Below are positions 35,787-47,036 of a DNA stretch of 64,000 nt, in pieces (position 1 is the stretch's first letter; the number at the start of each line of letters is the position of its first letter). The DNA is from Oxyruncus cristatus (Eukaryota; Chordata; Aves; Passeriformes; Cotingidae). The notes under the pieces are model-generated. The model worked only from the letters and a program-made list of their open reading frames with translations, ran no database searches and had not been told where the DNA came from. The DNA is taken from NCBI GenBank assembly GCA_013399855.1, contig VXAY01004333.1:186001-250000 (forward strand). The letters run 5' to 3'. The position numbers were made by a program, and so were the translations under genes.

Positions 35787-38700
35787 CTGTAGGACAAGGA
35801 ATAAAGGATGGTACCAAAGGGGCTGGGGAAAATAACCGTTCTCTGCAGACGTGCAGTGGATCCACCCTGACCTGCACAGCACTGCTGGGCAGGCACTTCT
35901 GGTGCTTCCAAGTCATCTTCTGGGAAGGGGAAATGGGGTACAGGCATTTGTCTGTACTGAGGGGAGGGTTGGTATGAGAAAATTGGCTTCCCTCTCCATG
36001 AAGTTATAGCACGAATAATGAGCAAGGTAAATGATATTTAACCTGGAAGGACACCTTTAGGGCTGGAAATACCAGCTTCCTCAGACCACCCGGAGGCTTT
36101 CCTTTGGTTGGAAAGATGCATCTTTCCTACTTACTCTGTCTGAAATTTCTTACTGGATTTTCAGCAGATTTCAGAGCATCACAGACCCTCTCTATTCCCC
36201 TTCACTGTGGAAAAGTAGACTTTAGTGTCTTCTATTCAAGGCAAAACTAATTAAAATATGTAGGAAACAATGCCTGTTTTCTGGTCTCTCTCTCACATAC
36301 TGGATTTACACTTCAAAATATCTACCTCTAATTACTGCTCATCCTTCCTGTGGGGAAGGTGGCCAACCACCAGCCCCAGTGGAACAGACTGCTGTGCTCC
36401 AGAGAAGGAAACTGGCTGCTTACAGATACCTGGCTCACACTAACAGGGCTTCTAGCAAATATCTTTAAGCAAATATTTAGCAGATGTCCAGACCTACTCC
36501 TAAGAAGACTGAAACTTCTGAAGCAGTTTAAGTAATTCTGGTCCTTGGTGAGGTGGTGGTAAGGGTTCAGGATGTATTCCTGCTCCTCCATTACAAAGTA
36601 TTGCTTTCAGCATTGTGTGTTTTTCGGGAATATCACACCATGTGTGTCTTCCCTCTGCCTTTGAAATAGTCATGCTCACCTTTAATCCAGAACGAAAATG
36701 CTGATTAGCATATAACACATGCTGTGGTGTACTTTGCCCCCTTAAACTGACTCAGAGAGAGTAAAGAGCACTTTGGTTTGCTTTGTCTTTTTAATCTTTC
36801 CAAATCATGATTTTGCTTTAATCTGTTTTTCTTGGTTACTCAAAACATTGGCTTTTAACAGTAACTGGGGAATCCCACTACTGAGTAAGAAGCTAGTGTT
36901 ATTTATATTAAACATGTTCGGGAGGAGTTATATCTTTGTACTTACTTTATGGCTTTTGTGTTTATTTATGCTTGTACACACCTACTTCAGCTTTATGAAA
37001 GGAACTAGACCACTTGTCCAGCAAGCAGTTAGCTCCAAAGCCCAACTGCAGGCGTTTTTTGGGGACTTTCCTCCATGGACTCCTTCCAAGTTTGCCCTCA
37101 CTGTTCCTCCCCTGTCTCATCTATTTCACTGTGGAGTTTGCTTTTTTGTCTTTAGTATAAATGGTCATTGTTCAGCAGTAGAAAATAATCATACCAGAAA
37201 ACCTGGCTTTGTTCCATCAAGTAAGGTACTTTTTTTATGGTGGTGGGGAGTGGGGGGGGGAGGAGAAACGAACCCTTCTTAGCTGTGTTTTCTAAATTGT
37301 TTTTCCTACACCTGTGGTGGTTCTTTTGCCTTATGGATGCTGATAGTCACTGCTGCAGAAGTAAAATGTCTTATCAATGCCTCTCAGGGCTGCTCTGAGG
37401 ACGAGATGAGCAGCAGCTGGCAGCTGTCCATGCACAAAGGCATAGAAACCTGTTGCAGCACTGTACATGTGCCACACCATGGAAGATGGTTACTTTTTGT
37501 CTTTGACTAAAACACAGAGAACTAGAAATGCTGTTTCTGAGGTGAAGGGGAGGAGCTACAGCTTAGGGGAAGGGTGATGTTTTCAGAAAAAAACAAACAA
37601 AACCTACTTTTTTTTTTTCTCTCTACACCCTATTGTTTAATAATATGACTTTTCCAAACCTGCAAACAGTATTTCGAGGTCTTCCAAAAAAAACCAGGAC
37701 AGTTTGGCAGGATTGCTATGGAGCTCTTCTTCTACTTTCTGAAAGAAGTTCGGGCAGCCCTAGTGACACCCGTGTTATCGTTCTTAGTCACCCCGTGTGC
37801 TCATGGCCTGTCAGAAGTTCTGTTTACTCTTGATAAGAAAGGGGAAAGTCCAGCAACGGTGAATCTGGAAACATATTTACTTGGATTTTATTCCTGGATT
37901 TGACTTTTCTGATGTGGAAATTAGGATGAAGTGCTCTGCATAGTTAATCTACTATTGTTTACTGATAGGTGAGATCTTATTTAATAAAGATCTTGGTTTC
38001 TTCTTCTTTGCCCTCACATGTATTTACCCTTTCCCCAGTTTTTAAGAGTGTTGGGTGCTTTCTAGGGTCTGACTATCAGCATTTAGAGCAGGCTCAGGAC
38101 ACAAAAAACACCCATGAATTTGCAGTTGTTTTCATTAAAATCAGCTGCTGCTTTTTCAAGTTTTCTGTTTTCCTTCTTTATTTAAAATTTAAACACATGT
38201 TTATAATGTCCCTGTTGCATTACCTGAACTACACAGATGTCTGAAGATGTGATCCATGTCTGAAGGTGTGACACTCCTCCCAGTGGAACAAAACCTAAGG
38301 CAAGCCATGCAGGCACCTGCTGAGGGTTACTAGAGTACAGTTGGCAACTATCTGAATAGGAGCCAAGAGGCTGACCCAGTAACTTGAGTGACATGTCCAA
38401 GAGGAGGGTACTGAGAGGATTAAACTGTCTTCAAAATAGAGCTTTTAGAGTATCAGGCTTTTAGTTACATCTCTTTTGCTCATAAACTGAGTCTGGTAGG
38501 ATGTTGCAGAAGCTTGACTGTTAATTTTCCTGCAGAGCAATTCTCAACCTCTTCGCCTTGAAAGGTTTTAAAATCATTGCTGCATTTGAAACTGTAGTTC
38601 ATGCTGGATAGGTCCAAACGGAGGTCATGTTGCAGATTGGCTGAGTTGGAGTATTCTGAAGGTACAGAAGATAGGGTAAACAGGTGCCAGACTTGTTTTA

Positions 38701-38994
38701 CTCTGCGAAACCGTGCTTATCTGGCTGGCGGGGAGATTGTCTTTTAGTGCTGTCCTTCACTTCTGGTTTGTAAGATTTTAGCAGATGAAGAGGAAGGAAA
38801 AATCAAGACCAGACCATCATACGTATCTCAAGTCATGTGAGCAAAAAAGTTTAATTGAGGCACCGGAGTGAAACAAAAACAATAAGTGAACACTAGGGTT
38901 AATCTAACTTTTATATGGCTGTTAGTGAAAAGTTTGTGATCTTGCTATGTAAGACTTTTTTTCAGATCCTTAAATAATTCTTCCACTTAAAAGG
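35787..38994. other. non-coding DNA with T-rich chance ORFs
   Basis: A 169-codon plus-strand frame (36773-37282) is T-rich. Its Phe/Leu-rich translation is typical of translated T-rich non-coding DNA, and no membrane protein family was recognised. A G-rich run lies at 37239-37263. Exon-like acceptors on the minus strand near 36212 and 36350 lead into segments closed in all frames. No known repeats. Confidence 0.45.
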
Positions 38995-39011
38995 AAAAAA
39001 AAAAAAAAAAA
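38995..39011. repeat. A17 homopolymer
   Basis: Seventeen adenines follow AAAAGG. No gene-derived sequence lies directly upstream, so this is not called a processed pseudogene tail. Confidence 0.9.
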
Positions 39012-39049
39012 GTTAGGAAATGCTGACCTAGCTTGTATCTATGAATAGT

Positions 39050-39215
39050 CTTCTCGGTAAGCGTTCCAGCTTGCGAGCAAAGGCTTTGAAATCTTCCCCC
39101 GCTTGTAATGGAGCTGAATGAGTTCAGCGGTAAATATGCAACAAGTGTAATGCCCGTTTCCGTTCTTTGTTCCCCTGAGAGTCATTTAAATGAAACAAAT
39201 TCAGTGCACACTAAT
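39050..39215. promoter_or_regulatory. CpG-retaining segment, possible conserved regulatory element
   Basis: Seven CpG dinucleotides lie within about 115 bases (39054-39167) in an otherwise CpG-poor, AT-rich neighbourhood, with no long open frame. The segment also holds AAATATGCAAC, an octamer-like POU word, and the palindromic ATTTAAAT. Retained CpGs plus such words are typical of conserved enhancers, but this is inference: cross-species conservation cannot be seen here. No exon or repeat explains the segment. Confidence 0.25.
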
Positions 39216-40359
39216 AAAATGGGTAGGTAGCTATTGCAGTTTAATAGCTTGTGCTCGACCATTTTACTTGGCAAGGAGTTTAAGCAACATTTCCAGCAAG
39301 GTTATGATATCTTCGTCATGGACTGTTATCAGGAGTTGCATATCACAGTGTCAAGTCCTGGTGCTGAAGTTATGATGCTCTTTGGGAGCCTGGGACTGCT
39401 CAGGAGACACAGAATTAAATACAGCGTATCTGCTGCTCCCCATGGCCCATTGTTATTGCTGAAGTCTTTTCCACTTGCATTCAAAATATTTTCCAAACAG
39501 AGTATTGGGAATTTATCTGTTTGCTTTGCCTTTTTTTTTTTTTAAACTATCTTTGACAATTACTTGTGTCTAGCTTAACCATTTTTTGGCAATTCTACTT
39601 CCTTTCTTCAGCTTCACTTTAGTGAGGAGCAGGGCATAAATGTTCTGCTGATGGTGCCTCCTGGATCTGGTGTTTCATGTTCAATGCAGCTACCTGAGTA
39701 ACATACACAAGTGTTGAGCAAATTTGCTTAGCTACGAAGAATGATGAGGGTATGTGCTCCTTCAGGTCATCCCCTGCCCTCTGGAACTTGCCCACTTCTG
39801 CTGTAGGAAACCAGATGAGTGACAGGACATGGAGGTTGGGGAATGAGGTAATGCAGGAAGGTCTAAAAACTTTTCCTCGCTGTCTTGTAGGTAAAATCAG
39901 TGGGGACACATCAGGGGGAAAAAAACTGACGGTCACAGTATGCTCACTACTTGCATTGTATTTGTGCACCTTGAGCTGTGAGCCTGTTCAACACTCCTCT
40001 GCAGAGGAGGACCTGGGCCATACTTTGGCCTGACCTCATGCCAGGTTTGCTGCAGCTCATCTGGGCAGTCCCCCCAGCCTAGCACTGCCACTCCCCTGCA
40101 CAGCTCAGGGACTTCTCAGTGGTGACTCTCTGCGCAGGCAGGAAGTGGCGACAGCAGCTGTCTGAGCCAAGAAAGGCTGCTGGGATTTACTCGGTGAGCT
40201 GTGCCCTAAGCTGCCCTACCCACCCCCTGTGTAGGTCTTACGCTGAGCATGTGTAACCAGTGTGAAACTCCCAAAAAAAAAGGAACAGAGTCATCCTTCA
40301 TCTGCACGTGGATGACTGTGTGTTACTTTTTTGGTCTTCTAGTGATCTTTGGCAAGTGG
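39216..40359. other. non-coding DNA, overlapping chance ORFs
   Basis: Frames of 93-116 codons overlap on both strands (39619-39969 minus, 39752-40033 plus). An acceptor-like tract before 39612 leads into about 29 open codons. No domain was recognised. Confidence 0.45.
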
Positions 40360-41240
40360 TGAAAGAAACTAGCTCTGATGTCCTTCTCTGGACTCACTTT
40401 GGCATCTCAATGTCTTTCTTGTATTGAGGGGCCCAAAACTGAGCATAGGACTTAAGGTGTGGCCCCACAAGTGCTGAGTACAGGGGGACAATCACTTCCC
40501 TGGTCCTGCTGGCCACATTATTTCTGATACAGGCCAGGATGCCATTTGTCTTCCTGGCTACCTGAGCACACTGCTGGCTCATGTTCAACTTCTGTCAACC
40601 AGCACCCCCAGCACTTGGTCTCGTTGAACTTCATACAAATGGCCTTGGCCCATTGATGCAGCCTATCCAGATCCCACTGTAGAACCTTCCTACCCTCCAG
40701 CAGAACAATACTCCCACACAACTTGGTGTCTTCAGCAAACTTACTAAGGGCACATTCTGTCCCCTCATTCAGATTGTTGATAAAGATATTAAACAGGACA
40801 GGCCCCAATACTGAGCCTTGGGGAACCGCATTAGTGATTATCCACCAACCAGATGTGGCACCGTTCAGTACCATTCTCTGGGCCTGGCCACCCAGCCAGT
40901 TTTTAACCCAGGAAAGAGTGCACTGTCCAAGCCATGGTCTGCCAGGTTTTCCAGTAGAATGCCATGGGAGGCAGTATCAAAGCCTTTGCTGAAGTGCAGG
41001 TGGACTACATCCACAGCTGTTCCCTCATCCACCTGGTCATAAAAGGAGATCGGATTGTCCAGGCAGGACCTGCGTTTCCCAAACCCATGCTAGCTGGGTC
41101 TGATCCCCTGTTTGTCCTGTATGTGCATTATGCTTACACTCATGATGATCTGTTCTATGACCTTCCTGGGAACTGAGGTCAGGATGACAAGCCTGTAGTT
41201 CCCTGGATCCTACTTTTGGCCCTTCTTGTGGATGGAAAGC
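40360..41240 (-). pseudogene. decayed CR1 LINE reverse-transcriptase (ORF2) fragment
   Basis: The minus-strand translation matches the avian CR1 ORF2 reverse transcriptase from before the palm motifs to well past them. [20 protein letters not shown] block and an SKFAEDTKL block are followed by [19 protein letters not shown] and [17 protein letters not shown]. The copy is dead. There is a TAG stop at 41090-41092, a frameshift near 40910, a lost segment of some 30 codons near 40600, and a TGA after the KKDIEMPK block near 40394. The catalytic FADD motif has become FAED. Unusually for CR1, the fragment stops before the 3' untranslated region and octamer tail, so the 3' part was lost by later deletion or has decayed beyond recognition. 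The two open frames it yields (40394-40588 and 40518-40874) are remnants of one protein. Confidence 0.93.
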
Positions 41241-44200
41241 AATTATCAATAATTAACCTTGGCTTATCCTCATTGGCTATGAGTCTGCCACTGTACAAAG
41301 CAAAGCTCAAACATATTTTATGTTCAATGCTGCTGTGAGTAGCTTGCTCAGCTTTGCACACATGGGTGGCTGTTGTTTATAACTGTTTCCGTAGCTGAAC
41401 TCTCAAGAGTCATTTTTTTGCCTCTCAGAACAACAAAGCATCTAAAATGTTTTGTGTCAAATGATGTGCTTTGGAGGTTGGTTTTATATACCCTACTTTT
41501 TCAAATGGCACAGATCACTGATTTAAGGAGTTCTGCTTAGTCTTTGCTGCTTCTGAAAACCCGTCCATTGCCATTAATACTCACCTGTTGATACAAGGCC
41601 TGATTTTTTAGAATGGTAGCTTAAACGTCTGCATCACATCTTACAGCATATCTCACATCAGCTATATATATTTGGCATGTTCTGGTACCTTCCAGGCAAG
41701 TGCACAGCTACTCTGAACCCCTCTCCAGAGCCCTCATGTTAATAGTTAATGGTCTTCAGCCACCTGAAAGCTATGGCAAGAGTTTAACTTTCCCACTCTT
41801 TCCACTTGCCCTTTAGGTATCAAGGTGCTGTGTCTGGCATTGCTATCTTCGAATCAGAACAGGACTGGGTTTTGTGTCAGTGGATGTACTGCGCTCGCTC
41901 TGTGTAGCACCTGGTTGCACCAAACCGGACAGGAGCAGGGAAAGGTAGCGGGGTGCAGATCTAGATGCTGCACCCTTGAGTGTGCTGAGATTGAGACCAC
42001 ATGTGTTCCAGGTTGAGGAAGGAAGAAATAGGGATGGATGCCCATAGTCACAGCAGGGAAAAATGCTTCAGAGGTCTGTAGCATCTCCTACAAGTTGCTG
42101 CAGTTGTCAGGACTCAGTGCTGCTGCAAAGCCTGCTTCATGGTGGTCCTCTGTCCTGCTAATGCGGGCATCAATGGACTGCCTATTCCATCCTCATAAAG
42201 GAAGCCTATGTTTTGCAGAGGACATGATGCAAAGAGCCTGCAAGCTTGAAATTTCTGGATGTCTTCCAATTTCTATTACCAGAAGTCTTGTTCTAGCAAA
42301 TACTGTTGAATGTACACACAGTACAAGGGGGTGCAGGGAGAGGATTAGCAGAAGATGGGATCATACAAAACATTATCAGTCTTGGAGTGACACAATTAAA
42401 TAGTCTTCACTAGATCCTTTTTAAGTCAAGCTGAAGTGATTCCTTGTTTGTAGAATCCCATTACCTGACAAAGGCTCCACCCTGTCTCACATATGTGATC
42501 ACCTACACTTTTGAATTTATGGGCTTATTTTCCAGTTCTCCTGTAGTCCTGTATGTGGATTTCAGGATGCACCTAAGCAGGAATATTCAACTTACTTGAG
42601 AGCCACTAGCAAAAAGCCAGATGTTGGGAGTTTCCCCACCCACTCCTACAGATGGATAGTTTTCATTTGTAAGTCTAGCATGAGGGAAAATCAACAAAAC
42701 TTTCCCCCATTCTCAAACCCCCCAAACTTTCTGCTTCCTCTGCCTGAGTTCACAGCAGCTGATAGTCCCCAAATTGTCCAAGATTATAATTGTTTCCCGT
42801 TTATTTCGGTTTCGAAATTCACAGACCCAGTTTGGAAAATCATTATACCAGAGCCAAGTAATGAAGTTTGCTAAAGGAAGTTTTGCAGTCCAAGGAGAAA
42901 CTGGAAAAAATTTTCCCTCTGCTTTCACCAGCCAGGGTGAACTACTGACAAGCACAACAGAGCCATTGGCCTTCAGGCTCTGTCCAGCCTCATTTAATCT
43001 CCTTGAAACTCAGCATGCAGAGCCAGGCTCCTTTCCCATATGCTCCTGAGAATATGGTAACAAAAGCAAATGCAAGGCACACCCCTGGAGGAATTAAAGA
43101 ACCACCTTGAAAAATAGGCATATGGGAAAGATAAACCATAGCAATATAAACGACCAAAGGAAGAAGAGCACAAATGTATTAGTCATCTCCTAATTGCTCT
43201 AAGAACCCAATATGCTTAACAGCCTGAAATAGAAAGCCCAGCATTTCAGTTCTGCAGATTAGCAACTTAAAAAGAAATAAAGTGAGATCTCCTGAGAATG
43301 AAATCATATATATCTATTCATATTGTCAAACAAGTGTTTTTGCTTTTTGCAACCTCTCATCTTAATCCTTCATACTTTATTGTATTCAGGACTTCCAGAC
43401 AAATTCTTTATTGGACAAGCAGTTTTTTTTTGCCTGGGTTTCAAGGAATCTAATTTCATATTGGATGACCTGAGTGAGCCAACATGTTTTTAGGAAAACT
43501 TCTGAATGAATAAACTTGACAGCTGAACAGGAAGTCTGAGGCTTGAATATTTTCTGGCTTCACAGAAGCCCGTGTATCAGAAGTGAAGACACCTAAAGAT
43601 CCATTCAATCAAGCAGAGCCACCAGGTGTCCATTAGCAGTTGGGCTTCCATCTTGAAAGTATTTTCATTTCTCAGCTGTCAACAAAATCTCTAATTTTTC
43701 ATGTAGTCTCTTCACCACTTACCAGCTCAACTCCCTCTCTCCCTGCTGCATAAAGTAAACATAAAGGAAATAGTAAAAGTGGGACTGTTTGTTTTGCACT
43801 GAATAGATGTCACGATCTGCCCTACAGACCTCCAGGGACTGTACATTGTTCTCGTTCCTTTGGTGTATTGGCTGTGCCAAAAACATCATCATCTGTCTGC
43901 TGTCTAAGGACATTTCCCCCTCCCTTTCCTTCCTCCACTGACTCTTTTTCTCCCATTCCTGCTTTATGCACTGGTAGTATTTCAGCTCTCAGGAGTCTTT
44001 GTTGAAATTTCTGGGCATCCACTTTGATGCACTCATTCCTCACATAGAGTTGTGGGTTTGAGGCATCAGTCCTTTCTGCATGATGTGCTGGGGCTATGAA
44101 AACGGTAGCCTTCTGAAATCAACATCTGTGTGTATTAATTGCAGGCAGAGGGTTAATGTTATGGGATCACAGGTGACCTATAATTTTGGCCTATAATTTT

Positions 44201-46717
44201 GCTCAGTGGTGCTCACTTAACAGCCTGCAATTGTAACCAAGCAGGTTTGCTGTCTTTTCTGTGTTTCCCATGAGGTGTTGCTTGCAATGATATTTTGACC
44301 ATGGAGAAAATTACTTATTGGGAAAAACCTTTAGTGACTGTAATTACATGGCTGAAATTAAAAGTTTTTCAAGAAGAACGGCTGTTATATGAAAATTACC
44401 AATAATGCTTTAAACTGAAGTGGCATTTCTAAATGTTTTCTTTGAAATTAATGCCTAGTACTTTATTTAGTTATTTCACTAAGAATGTGTGGACACATAT
44501 ATTTCCATGAGTTTTAAAAGTATTTTTTAGCAGTAGATTAAGATGTTATTTTAAAAGGAGCCAGAGTGATTTCTAAACCTTTTCACTTCTGAATCACAGG
44601 TCTGTTCTTTCTGACAGTTGTTTGAGAGTCTCTCAAAGGAAAAAAAAAAAAAAAAAAAAAGAGGTCTGAAGTAAATTCTAAAGTCAGAACTCTGGGGGTG
44701 GAGGTCTGAAACTAGATTTGGGAGGTCAGACTGATATTTTGGTCAGAATCCAAGCTGTCCACCCTCAGCACCGCATTGCCATCATAGATACTGATGTGGC
44801 TTGTGATTTCCAGTGCGGGAACCAGCAGGACCTGAAAAAGCTGATCAGTCTCAGAAGAAATGGTACACGACCCAGAAAACTTTTAAGTGAAGTGAATAAA
44901 ACCAATGAGATAACAGTCTAAAGGAAGCACCAAGACACAAGAGTGACAAGACTCATCAGTCCCAGAAGAAGAGATCTTTGAGGCACATAAACTGCTCAAC
45001 AGTCGTCCAAGCGCTGCGTAGTCCACACGGCAGAGGAGACAGGGAAAGCAAACAAGATGGATCCAAGCTGGGTGTGTAGAGTTTTATGGGGGGTGACCCA
45101 AGGAGAAAGTATGAAGATGCTTATTCTACTCTCTAATAAGAGGACTACAAAGTGTCCTTTGCCCACGAGAAACACAAATTCAGACTTCAATATATTCTTG
45201 TAGAGAGGCTGATGTCTGCCAAATACTAGTGGGTTTTGTCTCTGTACATTAATCACAGCTTGGAGAGAGCTTGGTTGAACAGTATGTCTTGCTATACTAA
45301 TTCCAAAATGAAGCATAATTTCCTTCTGCAGTTCTCCCTGTCTCAGTGCACTTCATCAGACCCAAATGCCATTGCACTGGTCTCTCAGATGAGCTCAGTG
45401 GGAGCAACTGAGCAGCAGTGGCATTTGCAGCATCTGTTGAGCTGACTTTCAACCCTCTGCTGCCAGTGGATTGTGTAGGTGACATTGGAGACAGAAGAAA
45501 TATCATCATCAAAGGGAAGCAATGCAAAGAAAGAGTATTTGAAATGAGGTTTTTAAATGCAGTTAGGTTTCATGCATCTTCACTGATCCTATATTGCTGA
45601 GAGCAAATACTTAAACCAAGAGTCACTGAAGGAGGATGAATGGGCAAAAGCAGTTTTTAAACAACACCTGGGGAACAGAGTCCCTGCTATCAACTTTGTA
45701 CAGTACAGCCAAAAAAAATTTTTAATTTCTTGTTTATACCTGGTGCTATGTCCTACAGTCCAAGACCCTTCCCTTATTATGTCAGAGTAACTGCTCTCAA
45801 ATTTAGCTGTGAGCAAGGGAAACTGTGAAAAAAAAAAGCGTTACTTATAGAAACACAGGATATCCATACTGTGCTGGACTTGACTTTTAAAGTGGAGATC
45901 TGGCACTGGCAGCACTGACAAGCTACAGCTATGGGGAGAATTTTCACCCTGCCTCAATGAGGAGGGAGCTGGACATAGCATGCCACTTTTTAAGCCAAAC
46001 TCAACTTCATTTGAGCATAGTAAACAACATAAATAATTTCTTTCTGTACTATTAAGCATTTTAAAATAATTATCCCCTCCCATCCTTAACGTATATACAC
46101 TTCTGCCTTGATAGGTACATTCAACAAGCTGAAAGCACACCCTCTCACAAATAAGCATGGCTCTCCGGGCAGAATTTCAGTCCCTCACAGCGAGCCTCCA
46201 TCCAAGGCAGGAAGAAGCAATCAACATCAAGATCTCCACTGAGCAGAGACTCACAGAGGGGAACTTGTTGCTATTTCATTCTGCAGCTGAAGAAACATAC
46301 AGTAGTGGCAGGGAGCCTTGGGGCAGCTGATTTAAGGACTGATTTTGCAAGCTGTTCCTCACTATCTGGCATTCATAAAAATCACCTTGAATAACTGATT
46401 TTCCTACTGACCGCCTAAACTTTCACCAAAAGAGCATCCAGTTGGCTGAACACATTCAAACCATCTCTTGAGCTACACCAGATGGTAGAAAATGAAATGT
46501 AATGAGCAGGGATTTTTTTTTTCCCTGTCAGTTATAAGGGTCTGCTCTACTCCTTTCCTGGGAACTTTATTAATGCGAGCAGTAAAGGCTGTCCCCAGAG
46601 AGAGCCTCCCACTGGCTTCAGCTCTGTACTGAGAAAATGAGGTAGGATTAAAAGAGCACAATTGCTTCTGGGCAGTTGGTTTGTGGCCAGCCACATGGTA
46701 GAATAGCTTGGACATAA
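41241..46717. other. non-coding DNA, no recognised gene
   Basis: Short frames only (up to 121 codons, 42038-42403). A 13-bp duplication of CCTATAATTTTGG lies at 44177-44202. A run of 21 adenines is at 44640-44660 with no recognisable retroposed gene beside it. No known transposon was found. Confidence 0.5.
44640..44660. repeat. A21 homopolymer
   Basis: A pure run of 21 adenines after TCTCAAAGG. The flanks do not resemble a retroposed mRNA or a SINE. Confidence 0.95.
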
Positions 46718-46800
46718 ATTTTAATTTAATGCGGAGTTGCTAATCAACATCAAACGTGAATGTCAGTGGCTGATAAATTAAATTGAATGTTTGTTTAGGA
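46718..46800. promoter_or_regulatory. AT-rich segment dense in homeodomain-type sites, possible conserved element
   Basis: Within about 80 bases there are TTTTAATTTAATG, TGCTAATCAACATCAAACG and GATAAATTAAATTGAATG, giving several TAAT/ATTA cores plus a GATAAA word. This density resembles developmental enhancers. AT-rich DNA makes such words common, so the call is weak without conservation data. Confidence 0.15.
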
Positions 46801-46968
46801 GTATTGCAGGAAGTATGTGCTGGAAGCATCAAAGAGTAAGTTTTAGAACTTCAAACAATACTCTGGTTACATTTTTGGGAAGGGCAGTCACCAGATCTGT
46901 GCTGTTTGGCTGCTGCAGTGATACCCATTGCATCAGTTTCTGAACTCACACGGCGCTTACTAAAATGT

Positions 46969-47036
46969 GCATGTACATAAATAGACTTATAAAGAACAAT
47001 ATGCATGTATGTAAACAGACTTGTGAAGAATGATGT
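46969..47036. repeat. 34-bp imperfect tandem duplication
   Basis: GCATGTACATAAATAGACTT followed by ATAAAGAACAATAT is repeated with about seven differences as GCATGTATGTAAACAGACTT and GTGAAGAATGATGT. This is an old local duplication with no gene involved. Confidence 0.75.

Noticed and set aside
36132..36214. Minus-strand segment between a good acceptor and a GTAAGT donor
   Set aside because: All three frames contain stops, so it is not a coding exon; a non-coding exon cannot be supported from sequence alone.
37239..37263. G-rich run as a G-quadruplex
   Set aside because: Only two long G runs are present. A fourth tetrad-forming run would have to be carved out of the same G9 stretch, so the motif is borderline.
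36773..37282. 169-codon Phe/Leu-rich frame resembling a multi-pass membrane protein
   Set aside because: T-rich non-coding DNA translates into hydrophobic residues. No family motif, signal or splice context supports it.
40394..40874. Two open frames that look like a reverse-transcriptase gene
   Set aside because: They are pieces of one dead CR1 ORF2 with stops, a frameshift and an internal loss, not a host or functional gene.
44640..44660. A21 run as the tail of a processed pseudogene or SINE
   Set aside because: The sequence before the run resembles no known mRNA or SINE, and no flanking direct repeat was found.
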